From positions 62,001 through 126,000 of the forward strand of contig CANRVB010000001.1 in the NCBI GenBank assembly GCA_947643165.1: a stretch of DNA of 64,000 bases. The letters run 5' to 3'. The translations under genes were made by a program, and so were the position numbers. The notes beneath the pieces were generated by a model that saw only the letters and a list, made by a program, of their open reading frames with translations, searched no databases and was not told the DNA's origin. Positions 40,104 through 50,122 of the stretch are shown piece after piece. Position 1 is the first letter of the stretch, and every line of letters starts with the position of its first letter. Source of the stretch: an uncultured Porphyromonadaceae bacterium. GTDB taxonomy: Bacteria; Bacteroidota; Bacteroidia; Bacteroidales; Muribaculaceae.

Positions 40104-40664
40104 TCATTTCTTTACCTCATCGTCGGTAAATAGCTTATCCGCTTCATCAAGATGAAAATCATGAGAGAGAACAGCTATGAAACGGCTTATCTGCTTTATA
40201 GCGGCCTGTGTTGCAGGCGTGATCTCCTTGCTTTGCAATCTGAGCATAAGCATACCGTAAAGGGCGTTGAAACAGGTCTCTATCTCGCCTGCCTTATCCT
40301 CTCCGCCCTTTGAGCGCAACTCAACTATATATGGAAGTGTTCTGTAGAACTCGGCCGTATAGTCGCCGAAGCGCGGATCTTTCAGCAATGCCTGATGTAA
40401 CGCCACAAGCTGCCCAAGCACATTTTTGTTCATCTGCAGATGACCGCTCTGCTGAACGTCTTCCCGGCGCATCATATCGATCAGGCTCTCATACCATTCG
40501 GTCATTTCCTTACGCTGACTGTCGGTCAGATCATACTTATCGATTATATTGGCCTTTATCCGGTCTATATCAAGTCCGTTGGCACGGATTATATCTTCTA
40601 TCTGCCACATATAGAGCAGATATTCGGCAATGTTTTCCTTGCGCTTTTGTGAAGCTATTATCAT
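40104..40664 (-). CDS. DUF4924-like conserved protein
   Basis: MIIASQKRKENIAEYLLYMWQIEDIIRANGLD; the longer ORF start crosses the promoter region and was trimmed. Confidence 0.7.
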   Translation of the reverse strand: MIIASQKRKENIAEYLLYMWQIEDIIRANGLDIDRIKANIIDKYDLTDSQRKEMTEWYESLIDMMRREDVQQSGHLQMNKNVLGQLVALHQALLKDPRFGDYTAEFYRTLPYIVELRSKGGEDKAGEIETCFNALYGMLMLRLQSKEITPATQAAIKQISRFIAVLSHDFHLDEADKLFTDDEVKK

Positions 40665-40748
40665 GACTGTCGTTTTTGGTTGTGCAAATATAACAATTGG
40701 TGAGCTGAATTTTCGTACCTTTGTGGAAAATCTTGTTAGAAACAGACA

Positions 40749-41390
40749 ATGGAGGAGTTTCTCTTTATTATCGAGATGATCGGAACTGTTGCCGCTGCCA
40801 TAAGCGGTATCCGCCTTGCCGCCACTAAGAAGTTCGACTGGTTCGGTGCATACACTGTAGGTCTTGTCACAGCGATAGGTGGTGGCACGTTGCGAGATGT
40901 GCTGCTCGACATTCCGGTGTTCTGGATGCAGTCGTGGAGCTATTTCGCAGCCACCGCACTTGCTCTGGCCACTGTGATGATATTCAGAAGTTTTCTGGTG
41001 AGCCGCGACAAGATCCTGTTTATCTTCGACTCCATAGGTCTCGCACTGTTCTGTGTAATCGGCATACAGAAGAGTCTTGCCGTAGGTCATCCTATGTGGG
41101 TCGCCGCTACGATGGGTATCATTACGGGCGCGTTTGGCGGTGTGCTGCGCGATCTTCTCATCAATGAAGAGCCACTGATATTCCGCAAGGACATATATGC
41201 CACGGCATGTCTCGCAGGCACTATAGTCTACTGGATCTCGGCATTATTAGGAGCCGGGCCCATGCTCGCCGCACTAATGTGTGCAATAGCCATAATAGGG
41301 CTCCGCATACTTGCCCTGCGTTTCAATCTCAGTCTGCCCACTCTCGCCCCGGTAAAAAACGACAACCACAAGAAATCAGGAAGCAAATAG
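40749..41390 (+). CDS. TRIC/UPF0126-family membrane protein
   Basis: Seven TM helices; GGGTLRDVLLDIPVFW and GGVLRDLLINEEPLIFRKDIYATA repeats. Confidence 0.9.
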   Translation: MEEFLFIIEMIGTVAAAISGIRLAATKKFDWFGAYTVGLVTAIGGGTLRDVLLDIPVFWMQSWSYFAATALALATVMIFRSFLVSRDKILFIFDSIGLALFCVIGIQKSLAVGHPMWVAATMGIITGAFGGVLRDLLINEEPLIFRKDIYATACLAGTIVYWISALLGAGPMLAALMCAIAIIGLRILALRFNLSLPTLAPVKNDNHKKSGSK

Positions 41391-41421
41391 CAACCAGATA
41401 TCACGACAGCCGGTATCTTTT

Positions 41422-42675
41422 TCATCTGAACACTATCTCACGAGGCATAAGCTGACACAGGTAGTCGCGCAGTCTTGTCCATTCGACATATATGTCATCG
41501 GATCCAACGATAGGAGCCACGGGCTGTTCATTAATATCAACACGGGCATATCTCACACCTGAGGGGCTTTCGAATATTATAAGCTGGAGGTTTGCGGCCA
41601 TAGGCACCAGTTCAAAATCGTGCCAATGACGGCCTACTGAAGCAAAGTCGTCAGAGATATAGTAGGCTCCAGGAAGATGCATAAGTGAAAGAAGCGGCAT
41701 AAGAGTCTCAGCGTGGCCGAAACGCAATACTACCGCAGGACCATCTCCATCAAGAGCCTTATCGGTAGTCGAGATGATGTCGCGCAACAGGGGTGATGCA
41801 ATTTCAGCCGGAAGCGACGATACGGTAGAATAACTGTAATCCAGATACTGCTTGAGATTGCGGAGCGACCACAGACTGTTATACTCTTCTTTGGTAAACC
41901 AGTCTGCCGGATTCACATCTATCTCCATAGCGGCAGCCCCCGACACAACGTTGTACATTCTGACTGCGAGATCGCGGTCGGCAAGCTCCTGTCCTACCAC
42001 AGCCACGGCACACGCCGGTTTGTCACGGAGCAACGCATCGCGGACATTTTTCAACGGGGTCTTCAATGCTTCTGAATCGCGCAGAGAGCGATACCCGCTG
42101 TTTTCATCAAAGAAGCGGAGCAGCTTATTGTTTTCGGGACCCGAAGCGGTCGACATACCGGTAGATGGTGCCAACAGGGCGAGTTCGTGCAGAAATTCGT
42201 ACATGCTCAGGACACAGCGGGGCTTGTAGCTTGAGATAGCGACCACATGCTTGTCCTTGCCAAACATGGTGGGATATTTCACATACATACGTGCTGCTAT
42301 ACCTTGCTGTTCGGCCACGCCAAGCGAATCAAGGCGTCCCCAACGGCCTGCACTCTGCTCAGTTATATAGTCGGTGAGCTGGAGCAGACGGCGTCCGGAA
42401 GCGGTGAGCGTACCGGCCTCGGCAGCTTTCTGAAGAGCCGATGCAAGCGCCTCACAATTGTCGGGCGATGAGGGATAGCGCGCTCCATGCCGCCCGACAT
42501 GGTTGATCATGACAACCTTGAGCGAATCGGGCACTGCAGGACGCTTGAACCGTGTGGCATATGGTTTCGCACTTCCGGCGCAATCATCATAACTGTAATT
42601 GGTCACCTGGGGCTGTACTGCCATAACGACTATCGCCTGAATAAAACTAATGATGAATACAGCAGTTCTAAGCAT
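41422..42675 (-). CDS. Histidine acid phosphatase, MINPP-like
   Basis: RHGARYPSSPDN motif and HAE (RFGHAETLMPL); signal peptide; start placed at MLRTAVFIIS. Confidence 0.8.
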   Translation of the reverse strand: MLRTAVFIISFIQAIVVMAVQPQVTNYSYDDCAGSAKPYATRFKRPAVPDSLKVVMINHVGRHGARYPSSPDNCEALASALQKAAEAGTLTASGRRLLQLTDYITEQSAGRWGRLDSLGVAEQQGIAARMYVKYPTMFGKDKHVVAISSYKPRCVLSMYEFLHELALLAPSTGMSTASGPENNKLLRFFDENSGYRSLRDSEALKTPLKNVRDALLRDKPACAVAVVGQELADRDLAVRMYNVVSGAAAMEIDVNPADWFTKEEYNSLWSLRNLKQYLDYSYSTVSSLPAEIASPLLRDIISTTDKALDGDGPAVVLRFGHAETLMPLLSLMHLPGAYYISDDFASVGRHWHDFELVPMAANLQLIIFESPSGVRYARVDINEQPVAPIVGSDDIYVEWTRLRDYLCQLMPREIVFR

Positions 42676-42742
42676 GGATTGAAAAATTAATTCGTAACTT
42701 TGTTCAGTTAACATAACGATTCTAATTAACCATTGGTTCCAG

Positions 42743-43015
42743 ATGTCTTCCATTTCCGAAGCTAACGAATTGCTGAAAGCAGACAGATTAGATGATGCAC
42801 TGGCTATGCTCAACGAACTGATAGAAAAAAATCCCGATAATGCCGAGCTGTTCTTTGCCCGAGGCAAGACATTCTGGCGTCTGGGCGAAAGGGCGATGGC
42901 CACAAACGACTATGCCGTATCGGCGCGTCTATGCCCTGACGGGCCTGCGTCGAAAGCACTTGAACACGCCCGCGACATAGCCGATTTTTTCAATCCTGAG
43001 ATGTTCAATCCTTAA
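42743..43015 (+). CDS. Small TPR-repeat protein
   Basis: 90 aa with TPR motifs (ALAMLNELIEKNPDNAELFFARGKTFWRLGERAMA). Confidence 0.75.
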   Translation: MSSISEANELLKADRLDDALAMLNELIEKNPDNAELFFARGKTFWRLGERAMATNDYAVSARLCPDGPASKALEHARDIADFFNPEMFNP

Positions 43016-43032
43016 AGACGCATGGAACATAT

Positions 43033-43083
43033 ACATAAAAGAGAACCGGAGCAGACACTGTCTGCTCCGGTTCTCTTTTATGT
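43033..43083. terminator. Near-perfect palindrome between convergent genes, probable bidirectional terminator
   Basis: ACATAAAAGAGAACCGGAGCAGACA-C-TGTCTGCTCCGGTTCTCTTTTATGT; 25 bp perfect arms, single central base. Confidence 0.85.
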
Positions 43084-43099
43084 TGTTCTATATCAAGCC

Positions 43100-44365
43100 T
43101 TATTCCTCATACTTCTTGACAATCACAGTAGCGTTGTGACCGCCGAAGCCGAAGGCATTGCTGAGAGCGGCACGTACGGTGCGCTTCTGAGCTTTGTTGA
43201 AAGTGAAGTTGAGATTGTAGTCAATCTCCTCATCATCATCGCCTTCCTCATGGTTGATAGTGGGAGGAACAATATCGTTTTCAACGGCCTTGATGCTGAA
43301 CAGAGCCTCAAGGGCACCTGTAGCACCGAGCAGGTGGCCTGTCATCGACTTGGTAGAGCTGATATTGAGCTTGTAAGCGCTCTCACCAAACAGATTGACG
43401 ATAGCCTTGATCTCCGATACATCGCCTACGGGAGTCGATGTGCCGTGAACGTTGATATAATCTATATCCTCAGGCTTCATACCGGCATCTTCAAGAGCCA
43501 TCTTCATAGAGAGGATAGCGCCAAGACCTTCGGGATGAGTAGCCGTGAGATGATAAGCGTCGGCCGACATGCCTCCACCTACAACCTCAGCATAGATCTT
43601 TGCACCGCGAGCCTTGGCGTGCTCAAGTTCCTCAAGGATGAGGATAGCCGAGCCTTCACCCATCACAAAACCGTCGCGCGACTTGCTGAAGGGACGTGAT
43701 GCAGTCTCAGGGCTGTCGTTGCGTGTGGACAGAGCGTGCATTGAGTTGAAACCACCTACACCTGCGGGATAGATAGCTGCCTCAGCTCCACCGGTCACAA
43801 ATACATCAGCCTTTCCGAGACGGATATAGTTGAAAGCATCGATAATGGCATTGTTTGAAGAAGCACAAGCCGAAACGACGCCATAGTTGGGTCCATGATA
43901 ACCGTACTCCATCGAAACATGACCCGAAGCGATATCGGCGATCATCTTGGGGATGAAGAACGGGTTGTACTTAGGTCCGGCCTCTTCATGAATGGCATAA
44001 TAACCTGCTTCTTCTTCAAAAGTGTGAAGGCCACCTATACCTGCCGCCACAATCACACCCACGCGGTTGCGGTCGAGATTGGGGTCTTCCTCAAGGCCAC
44101 TGTCGGCCACTGCCTGACGGGCAGCTACAAGTGCATACTGGGCATACAGGTCGAGCTGACGCAGTTTCTTGCGGTCAATATGCTCCTGACCGTTGAAACC
44201 CTTTACCTCACAGGCAAACTGAGTCTTAAACTTGGATGCATCGAAGTGGGTGATAGGACCTGCTCCGCTCTTGCCGGCCAGGGCAGCCTCCCAAGTTGTG
44301 GGGACATCATTACCCAGCGGCGTGATGGCACCAAGGCCTGTTACTACTACTCTCTTTAACTCCAT
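43100..44365 (-). CDS. fabF: 3-oxoacyl-ACP synthase II
   Basis: RVVVTGLGAITPLGNDVPTTWEAALAGKSG; VVSACASSNNAI; NVHGTSTPVGD; SMTGHLLGATGALEA. Confidence 0.96.
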   Translation of the reverse strand: MELKRVVVTGLGAITPLGNDVPTTWEAALAGKSGAGPITHFDASKFKTQFACEVKGFNGQEHIDRKKLRQLDLYAQYALVAARQAVADSGLEEDPNLDRNRVGVIVAAGIGGLHTFEEEAGYYAIHEEAGPKYNPFFIPKMIADIASGHVSMEYGYHGPNYGVVSACASSNNAIIDAFNYIRLGKADVFVTGGAEAAIYPAGVGGFNSMHALSTRNDSPETASRPFSKSRDGFVMGEGSAILILEELEHAKARGAKIYAEVVGGGMSADAYHLTATHPEGLGAILSMKMALEDAGMKPEDIDYINVHGTSTPVGDVSEIKAIVNLFGESAYKLNISSTKSMTGHLLGATGALEALFSIKAVENDIVPPTINHEEGDDDEEIDYNLNFTFNKAQKRTVRAALSNAFGFGGHNATVIVKKYEE

Positions 44366-44566
44366 ATTGCGGGGATTCTTGAGCGTTTGTGACTTCTTTT
44401 ATTGCTTAGGGCTTGAAGCCTTTGGCAGTGTGTTTTCGGAAATGACGGCGCCCCTGCAGGGTGCGCCGTCTGTCCGTTTTTCCGAGGCCTGACCCTCATC
44501 AACGATGATGTCAGACGTACGGGCTGCGTTGTTTTTACAGCTGGTAGTTTCGTTACCTGTCCGAGA

Positions 44567-44809
44567 TTACTTCTCGGCTGCGGCAGCTTCTACGTAAGCG
44601 ATAGCGTCGCCTACGGTCTTGATGCCCTCAGCCTTTTCATCGGGGATAGTGATACCGAATTCTTTCTCGAACTCCATGATGAGCTCTACAGTGTCAAGGC
44701 TGTCTGCGCCCAGATCAGTGGTGAAACCTGCAGTTTCAGTTACTTCGTTCTCGTCTACGCCGAGCTTGTCGACGATGATAGCCTTAACGCGCGATTCGAT
44801 TTCAGACAT
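44567..44809 (-). CDS. acpP: Acyl carrier protein
   Basis: [23 protein letters not shown]...[30 protein letters not shown]. Confidence 0.97.
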   Translation of the reverse strand: MSEIESRVKAIIVDKLGVDENEVTETAGFTTDLGADSLDTVELIMEFEKEFGITIPDEKAEGIKTVGDAIAYVEAAAAEK

Positions 44810-45092
44810 AGTTTTCGTTATTTGTGAATTAGATATTTCAGTTTTCGGCTGCAAAGTAACAAAATTTTCTCCGAAATATGAAACTTTCGGCAAACAAAGT
44901 TGTCTGTTTATGATTAATTTATACTGTCTGAATAGCTGTTTCAGCCATTATAACGCATATGATGGAGCTTTTTGGCCTTGGGTTAAAATTTCTTAAGAGG
45001 GCTGTATTTCATGCAACATCGGTGATTATTTTGTGTTTTAAAGGATATGGTATTTACATTTTACCTACCCCTCATTCTCTAATTCAAGTATT

Positions 45093-45977
45093 ATGAAACA
45101 CTCTAACATGCACGTTTCGGCTCTTGGCGCTTTTCTTACTGCCATAACACTCACTCTAACTGTAGGCGCTTGCTCACACGCGGTAGAGACTGACAGCAAG
45201 TCAGATTCAACATCTGTTGTAAAAACGGATGCCGATGGCATGACTTCGATGGATCTGAAAGAGACTATAAGGACTGTCAAGACTGCATATATGTATATGT
45301 CGGACAGCGATACGTGCTACATGACTTATTCGGCAACCATAGAATGGCCTGAAAAAATCGGTTCGTTCAACATTGCCTCGCTTCAAGACAGTATCATATC
45401 GACGGCTTTCCGCCAGGGCAAAGGCAATGACATAAAGGCTGCCATGAAGGCTTTCTCAAACGACACCACCGGCATGGGTACAGATCCGGTGCGTATAGAT
45501 CCGGCTGACGTTCCACTGTCGACCCGCTCCTATACTTCTACCGTCACAGCAAAGGCTATCGACACAAGCGACAAGTATTCGACATATCAGGTGACCGCAT
45601 CACAATTCACGGGAGGCGCGCATCCCAACACGGCAGTCACTTCGATCACTTATGACTATGCTTCGCAACAGGTGCTCACTCCGGCCAATCTGTTCACCGC
45701 CGGCAGCGACTCCACTCTTGTAAGCGTCATCAGCGAGAGTCTGGCCCAGAAGTTCAATGTGCCTCAGAACAAACTCACCCAGGCCGGTCTGTTTTCAGAC
45801 ACTATCCCGGCTCCAAACAATGTGTATGTGGTCAACAATACCCTTGTGTTCCACTATGGCCAGTATGAGATAGCGCCCTACAGCGCGGGGATGTTTGACA
45901 TCAACGTATCGCCGTTCCGCGTACGCGATATTCTCTCGCCAGAGGGCAAGGCTCTTTTTGCCGGATATATAGAATAG
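45093..45977 (+). CDS. DUF3298/RsiV-like lipoprotein
   Basis: Lipobox LTVGACSH; TGGAHPNTAVTSITYDYASQQVLTPANLF. Confidence 0.75.
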   Translation: MKHSNMHVSALGAFLTAITLTLTVGACSHAVETDSKSDSTSVVKTDADGMTSMDLKETIRTVKTAYMYMSDSDTCYMTYSATIEWPEKIGSFNIASLQDSIISTAFRQGKGNDIKAAMKAFSNDTTGMGTDPVRIDPADVPLSTRSYTSTVTAKAIDTSDKYSTYQVTASQFTGGAHPNTAVTSITYDYASQQVLTPANLFTAGSDSTLVSVISESLAQKFNVPQNKLTQAGLFSDTIPAPNNVYVVNNTLVFHYGQYEIAPYSAGMFDINVSPFRVRDILSPEGKALFAGYIE

Positions 45978-46008
45978 TACACTATTACGTCATTTCCCAT
46001 ACTTTTGT

Positions 46009-46042
46009 CCCCGCATGGCCCATATAAACGGACCATGCGGGG
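46009..46042. terminator. Stem-loop downstream of the DUF3298 gene, probable terminator
   Basis: CCCCGCATGG-CCCATATAAACGGA-CCATGCGGGG. Confidence 0.6.
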
Positions 46043-46088
46043 ATATGTGTGTCTATGTATGAAGGTGGGAGATGGCTGTGAGATTTTA

Positions 46089-46120
46089 TTTGGGTATTCG
46101 GGTGGAAGGGAGTATCTTTG
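46089..46120 (+). promoter_or_regulatory. Putative promoter of the phosphoethanolamine-transferase-like gene
   Basis: TTTG (46089-46092), 20 nt, TATCTTTG (46113-46120). Confidence 0.6.
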
Positions 46121-46146
46121 CAGCCAATATTTCATAATTTTCAGAT

Positions 46147-47942
46147 ATGTATTACACCGGCGTCGCGGCAATGGCCGTCTTATGCTTCATCATAACCACG
46201 CTTCTATACCGTATTCTCAGCAAGGGATTGTCGAAATCGGCCAAATGGCAGCAGACCACGCGTTTTGCCATAGGATCAGTGATCGCTCTGGCGCCATGGG
46301 CCATAGCGGGACCTGTGCCGCTGACCGGTGCCACCTGGCTGGCGGTTGCGATATGTGCGGGATGGAGCTTTCTGTTTCCGCTGCTCGACTACCTTACCAA
46401 CCGCAGGGTATCGTCGGACATAGACGACTATATGGACTATCCTTCAGGGATGTATCTGTTTGCCATCATCTCGTCGCTGACGCTGGCGCTCGGAGGATTG
46501 TTTCCGGGTGCGTGGTGGGGCGGCATTCCGGTGGCTGCAATAGAGACAGTGCTGCTGATCCCGTTGGTCTTCCAGATGGTATATTACTGTCTGTATGGGG
46601 GATGTATCGACGATATAGGCATGAAGGTGGTGGTTGACACCAATGTCAATGAGACCATTGAGTTTGTCAAGGCGTTTCCGGTGTGGGCCACGGGGCTGCT
46701 TGTCATAGTCATCGCTGCGGCGTGTGGAGCCATTGCCGGTATAAACATCTCAGCGGCGGTGGACCAGGTGGGCTTGTCATGGCCACGCATAGCCGGGGAG
46801 GTGGTGTGTATGGCAGTGGTGACGTATATTGCTTTCAAGCCACGCAGGGGCGCGATATACCGGTCTTCGCTGGTAAAGCTATATATAGACACACGGGCGT
46901 ATGAGAAGTCGACACGGATGTATCTCGAGCTGCGTCAGGCCCGTATGGACAGCCTCACATTGCGCTGTCTGGGCAAGCGTCCCGACAAGCCGTCGACCAT
47001 AATAATGGTGATAGGCGAATCGGCCTCGCGCGACTATATGAAAGCGTTCAACAGCCGTGAGGAGCTTGAGACTACGCCTTGGCTCAGCGAGATGGCCAAG
47101 TCGGACAGCCGGCACTTCGCGCTGTTTGCCGACAGCTATTCGTGCGCATTCCAGACTGTTCCGGCACTCGAGCAGGCGCTTACGGAGAAGAACCAGTATA
47201 ACGGCATGGGCTTTCATGAGGCGTGTTCGATTGTCGACATAGCCCGCAAATGCGGCTACAGGGTGAGCTGGTTCAGCAACCAGGGGCACATAGGGGTGGC
47301 CGATACTTCGGTATCGATAGTGGCCGAGACGTCGGACCGTGCCCAATGGACGCGCCAGGAGGTGGGGAAGGCTCACTACGATGAATCGTTGCTCGACTTT
47401 CTGGCTTCGGTCGATCCTTCGCACGACAATTTCATCGTGCTTCACCTGAAGGGAAGCCATTTCAACTTCATCAACCGCTATCCGGAGTCGCAAACGGTAT
47501 GGGGGAGCCGGGTGTGCAGGACAATGTAGTGAACTACAAGAACTCCATACGCTATACCGACTCGATACTGCAACGCATCTACCAATATGCCGACGCTCAT
47601 CTCAATCTGCAGGCCATGGTGTATTTCTCGGACCATGCGACGATACCCGACAAGCGGCGTTCGCCCCGCTTCGACGGCTTCGGGCAGTGCCGCATCCCTG
47701 TATTCGTGTATATGAGCGACTCGTATATCGCCGGTCATCCCGACCGCTACAGGGCGCTGATGGACAACCGGTCGAAAAGCTTCACAAACGACCTGGCATA
47801 CGACCTGATGTGCGGAATATTTGACATAGAGTCAAATCATTTCGACCCTACGCAGTCGCTTGCCTACGATTGCTACCGGTTCACACGCGACATGCTGCTC
47901 ACCTATCTGGGCACCCGCCACATCAGCGAGAATACCGACTGA
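46147..47942 (+). pseudogene. Phosphoethanolamine transferase/sulfatase-family membrane protein, apparently frameshifted near 47501-47505
   Basis: ORF 46147-47529 (N-terminal TM, GESASRDYM, HLKGSHFNFINRYPESQTVWG) continues in another frame as 47499-47942 (EPGVQDNVVNYKNSIRYTDSILQRIYQ..YFSDHATIPD); one extra G in the G5 run would join them. Confidence 0.75.
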
Positions 47943-47950
47943 GACTGGGG

Positions 47951-48544
47951 TCAATCCTTAGAATGCCACATGGATCGGAGGGGCTGCCACACGCCCTGGG
48001 GCAGAAACGCCTGCATATTGCGGCCTGAGTCAAGGCCCTGGCGTATGAACGTCGACGACAGCTCGATCTGCGGGGCATCAACATAATCGACATTGTCGGG
48101 CAACGCCTGCGGGTCTATACCATAACCCGGGCGGGGGTAGACTATCATTCCGTAGTCGGAGATGATGCGGTCGACCATGCGCCAGCTGTCCTTGAGCAGC
48201 CAGTTGTCGCTGCCTATGATCCACCGGAACCTGCAGTCGGGGCAGTCGGCCGACAGCCGCCGCAAGGTGTCGATGGTATACGATGGGACGGGCATGTGGA
48301 GCTCCACGTCGCACACCCGTATACGGTCGTAGCCCTCTACGGCACGGCGGAGCAGCTCCAGGCGTTGCGCGTCGGTCAGCCGGTAGCGGCTACCGGCTTT
48401 GAGCGGATTGACGGCCGCGGGGACAAGCCACACCTCATCGACCAGCGGGCAGAACTGGCTTATGTAGGACGCCACCATGATGTGGCCTGCATGCACCGGG
48501 CAGAATGACCCGCCCAGCAGTGCTACCGACCGCCGGTGGCTCAT
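47951..48544 (-). CDS. nadD: Nicotinate-nucleotide adenylyltransferase
   Basis: VALLGGSFCPVHAGHIMVASYI; WIIGSDNW; ELSSTFIRQGL. Confidence 0.92.
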   Translation of the reverse strand: MSHRRSVALLGGSFCPVHAGHIMVASYISQFCPLVDEVWLVPAAVNPLKAGSRYRLTDAQRLELLRRAVEGYDRIRVCDVELHMPVPSYTIDTLRRLSADCPDCRFRWIIGSDNWLLKDSWRMVDRIISDYGMIVYPRPGYGIDPQALPDNVDYVDAPQIELSSTFIRQGLDSGRNMQAFLPQGVWQPLRSMWHSKD

Positions 48545-49113
48545 GCGTTGACAAATCCTATTATGAGCGCTTCGGTCTCCGATATGGCCTGGGAGAGATC
48601 GTCGTTGACCACTACCTTGTCGAACTCAGGGGCAAACGATATCTCATATTCCGCTTTGCCGACACGCTCGGCTATGGCATCGGCCGAATCGGTGGCCCGC
48701 CCTTCGAGGCGGCGTCTGAGCTCCTCTACCGACGGGGGCATGATGAAGATGCTTATGGCTTCGTCGCCAAGCATACGCTTCACATTCACGCCGCCTTTCA
48801 CGTCGATGTCGAGGATGACGTTGTGGCCTGCTCGGCAACGCTCGTCAAGCTCGCTGCTCAGAGTGCCGTAGAAACGTCCGGGATAAACCTCCTCATACTC
48901 TACGAATGCTCCCTGGGCTATCTTGTCGCGAAACTGCCGGTCGGTAAGGAAGTGGTAGTTCACGCCGTCGCGCTCGCCTGCGCGAGGTGCCCGGTTGGTT
49001 GCCGACACCGAGAACTCCAGGTCGACATTTCCCCGCTCCATCAGAGCGCCTATGATTGTCGACTTGCCGCAGCCCGAGGGCGCACTGATTATTATCACCT
49101 TGCCTTGTTTCAT
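48541..49113 (-). CDS. gmk: Guanylate kinase
   Basis: GKVIIISAPSGCGKSTIIGAL; SVSATNRAPRAGERDGVNYHFLT; overlaps nadD by 4 nt. Confidence 0.94.
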   Translation of the reverse strand: MKQGKVIIISAPSGCGKSTIIGALMERGNVDLEFSVSATNRAPRAGERDGVNYHFLTDRQFRDKIAQGAFVEYEEVYPGRFYGTLSSELDERCRAGHNVILDIDVKGGVNVKRMLGDEAISIFIMPPSVEELRRRLEGRATDSADAIAERVGKAEYEISFAPEFDKVVVNDDLSQAISETEALIIGFVNA

Positions 49114-49152
49114 ATACACGCGGTGGGTAGGGGTAAGGGGTTATTGGAATTA

Positions 49153-50028
49153 TCACATAACGTTGAGCACCTGCTCCTTTATCTGCTCCAGCTCATCCTT
49201 CATCTTGACCACGAGGCGCTGCAGCTCGGCATGGTTGCTCTTCGAGCCGAGGGTGTTGATCTCGCGGCCCATTTCCTGGCTTATGAACCCGAGCTTCTTG
49301 CCCTGGCCGTGATGGCCGTCCATGGTCTCCATGAAGTAGCTCAGGTGCTGGCCGAGGCGTTGCTTCTCCTCGTTAATATCCAGCTTCTCGATATAGAATA
49401 TCATTTCCTGCTCCAGGCGTCCGCGGTCGTATTCGGCCACGCTTATCTTCGAGAGGTTGTCGGTGATGCGGGTCTTTATGCGGGCAATGCGTTCGGCCTC
49501 GAATGTCGGCACTATCTCGAGCAGCGAGGATATCTTTTCGATCCTCACGCCGAAAAATGCCTCCAGCTTCTCGCCCTCGGCACGGCGGTAATCCATCAGG
49601 GCATCGACCGCCATGTCGGTAGCCTTGAAGAGGGCTTCCGATTCTTCCTCGCTGAGGGTGGGCACGGAGTCCGAATGGGTCACGTCGGGCATCCGCAGCA
49701 GCACGCTGTACCAGTCGGCGGGCTCCGGGAGTCCCAGTTCCTGGCTCATCTGCATGATCTGGCGCTTGTAGCCAGCGAGCATCGACAGATTGAGAGTCAC
49801 ACCCTCGTCGGCTCCGGTCGACTCTCTGTAGACCGACACCTCTACCTTGCCACGCTCCAGACGCACGCCTATGCGGTTGCGCAGCTCCAGTTCTTTCTCA
49901 CGGTAGATCGGCGGGACACGCATCGACATGTCCAACTGTTTACTGTTGAGCGACTTTATTTCCACCGTTATCTTGCGGTTCGGCATCTCGACGGTGGCCC
50001 TGCCGAAACCTGTCATAGATAGTAGCAT
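49153..50028 (-). CDS. YicC-family endoribonuclease-like protein
   Basis: MLLSMTGFGRATVEMPNRKITVEIKSLNSKQLDMSMRVP; NTLGSKSNHAELQRLVVKMKDELEQIKEQVLNV. Confidence 0.92.
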   Translation of the reverse strand: MLLSMTGFGRATVEMPNRKITVEIKSLNSKQLDMSMRVPPIYREKELELRNRIGVRLERGKVEVSVYRESTGADEGVTLNLSMLAGYKRQIMQMSQELGLPEPADWYSVLLRMPDVTHSDSVPTLSEEESEALFKATDMAVDALMDYRRAEGEKLEAFFGVRIEKISSLLEIVPTFEAERIARIKTRITDNLSKISVAEYDRGRLEQEMIFYIEKLDINEEKQRLGQHLSYFMETMDGHHGQGKKLGFISQEMGREINTLGSKSNHAELQRLVVKMKDELEQIKEQVLNVM

Positions 50029-50122
50029 GCTTTCTTCTTTTCGTTTATGCCACAAATTTACTACTTACACCGCAAAATTCCGTAACTTTGCGGCATAATT
50101 ATTTCATTTAATCCAAAGATTG

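Noticed and set aside
40665-41090. N-terminal extension of the DUF4924-like ORF
   Set aside because: It runs through the divergent promoter and antisense to the TRIC-family gene; the start at 40664 fits better.
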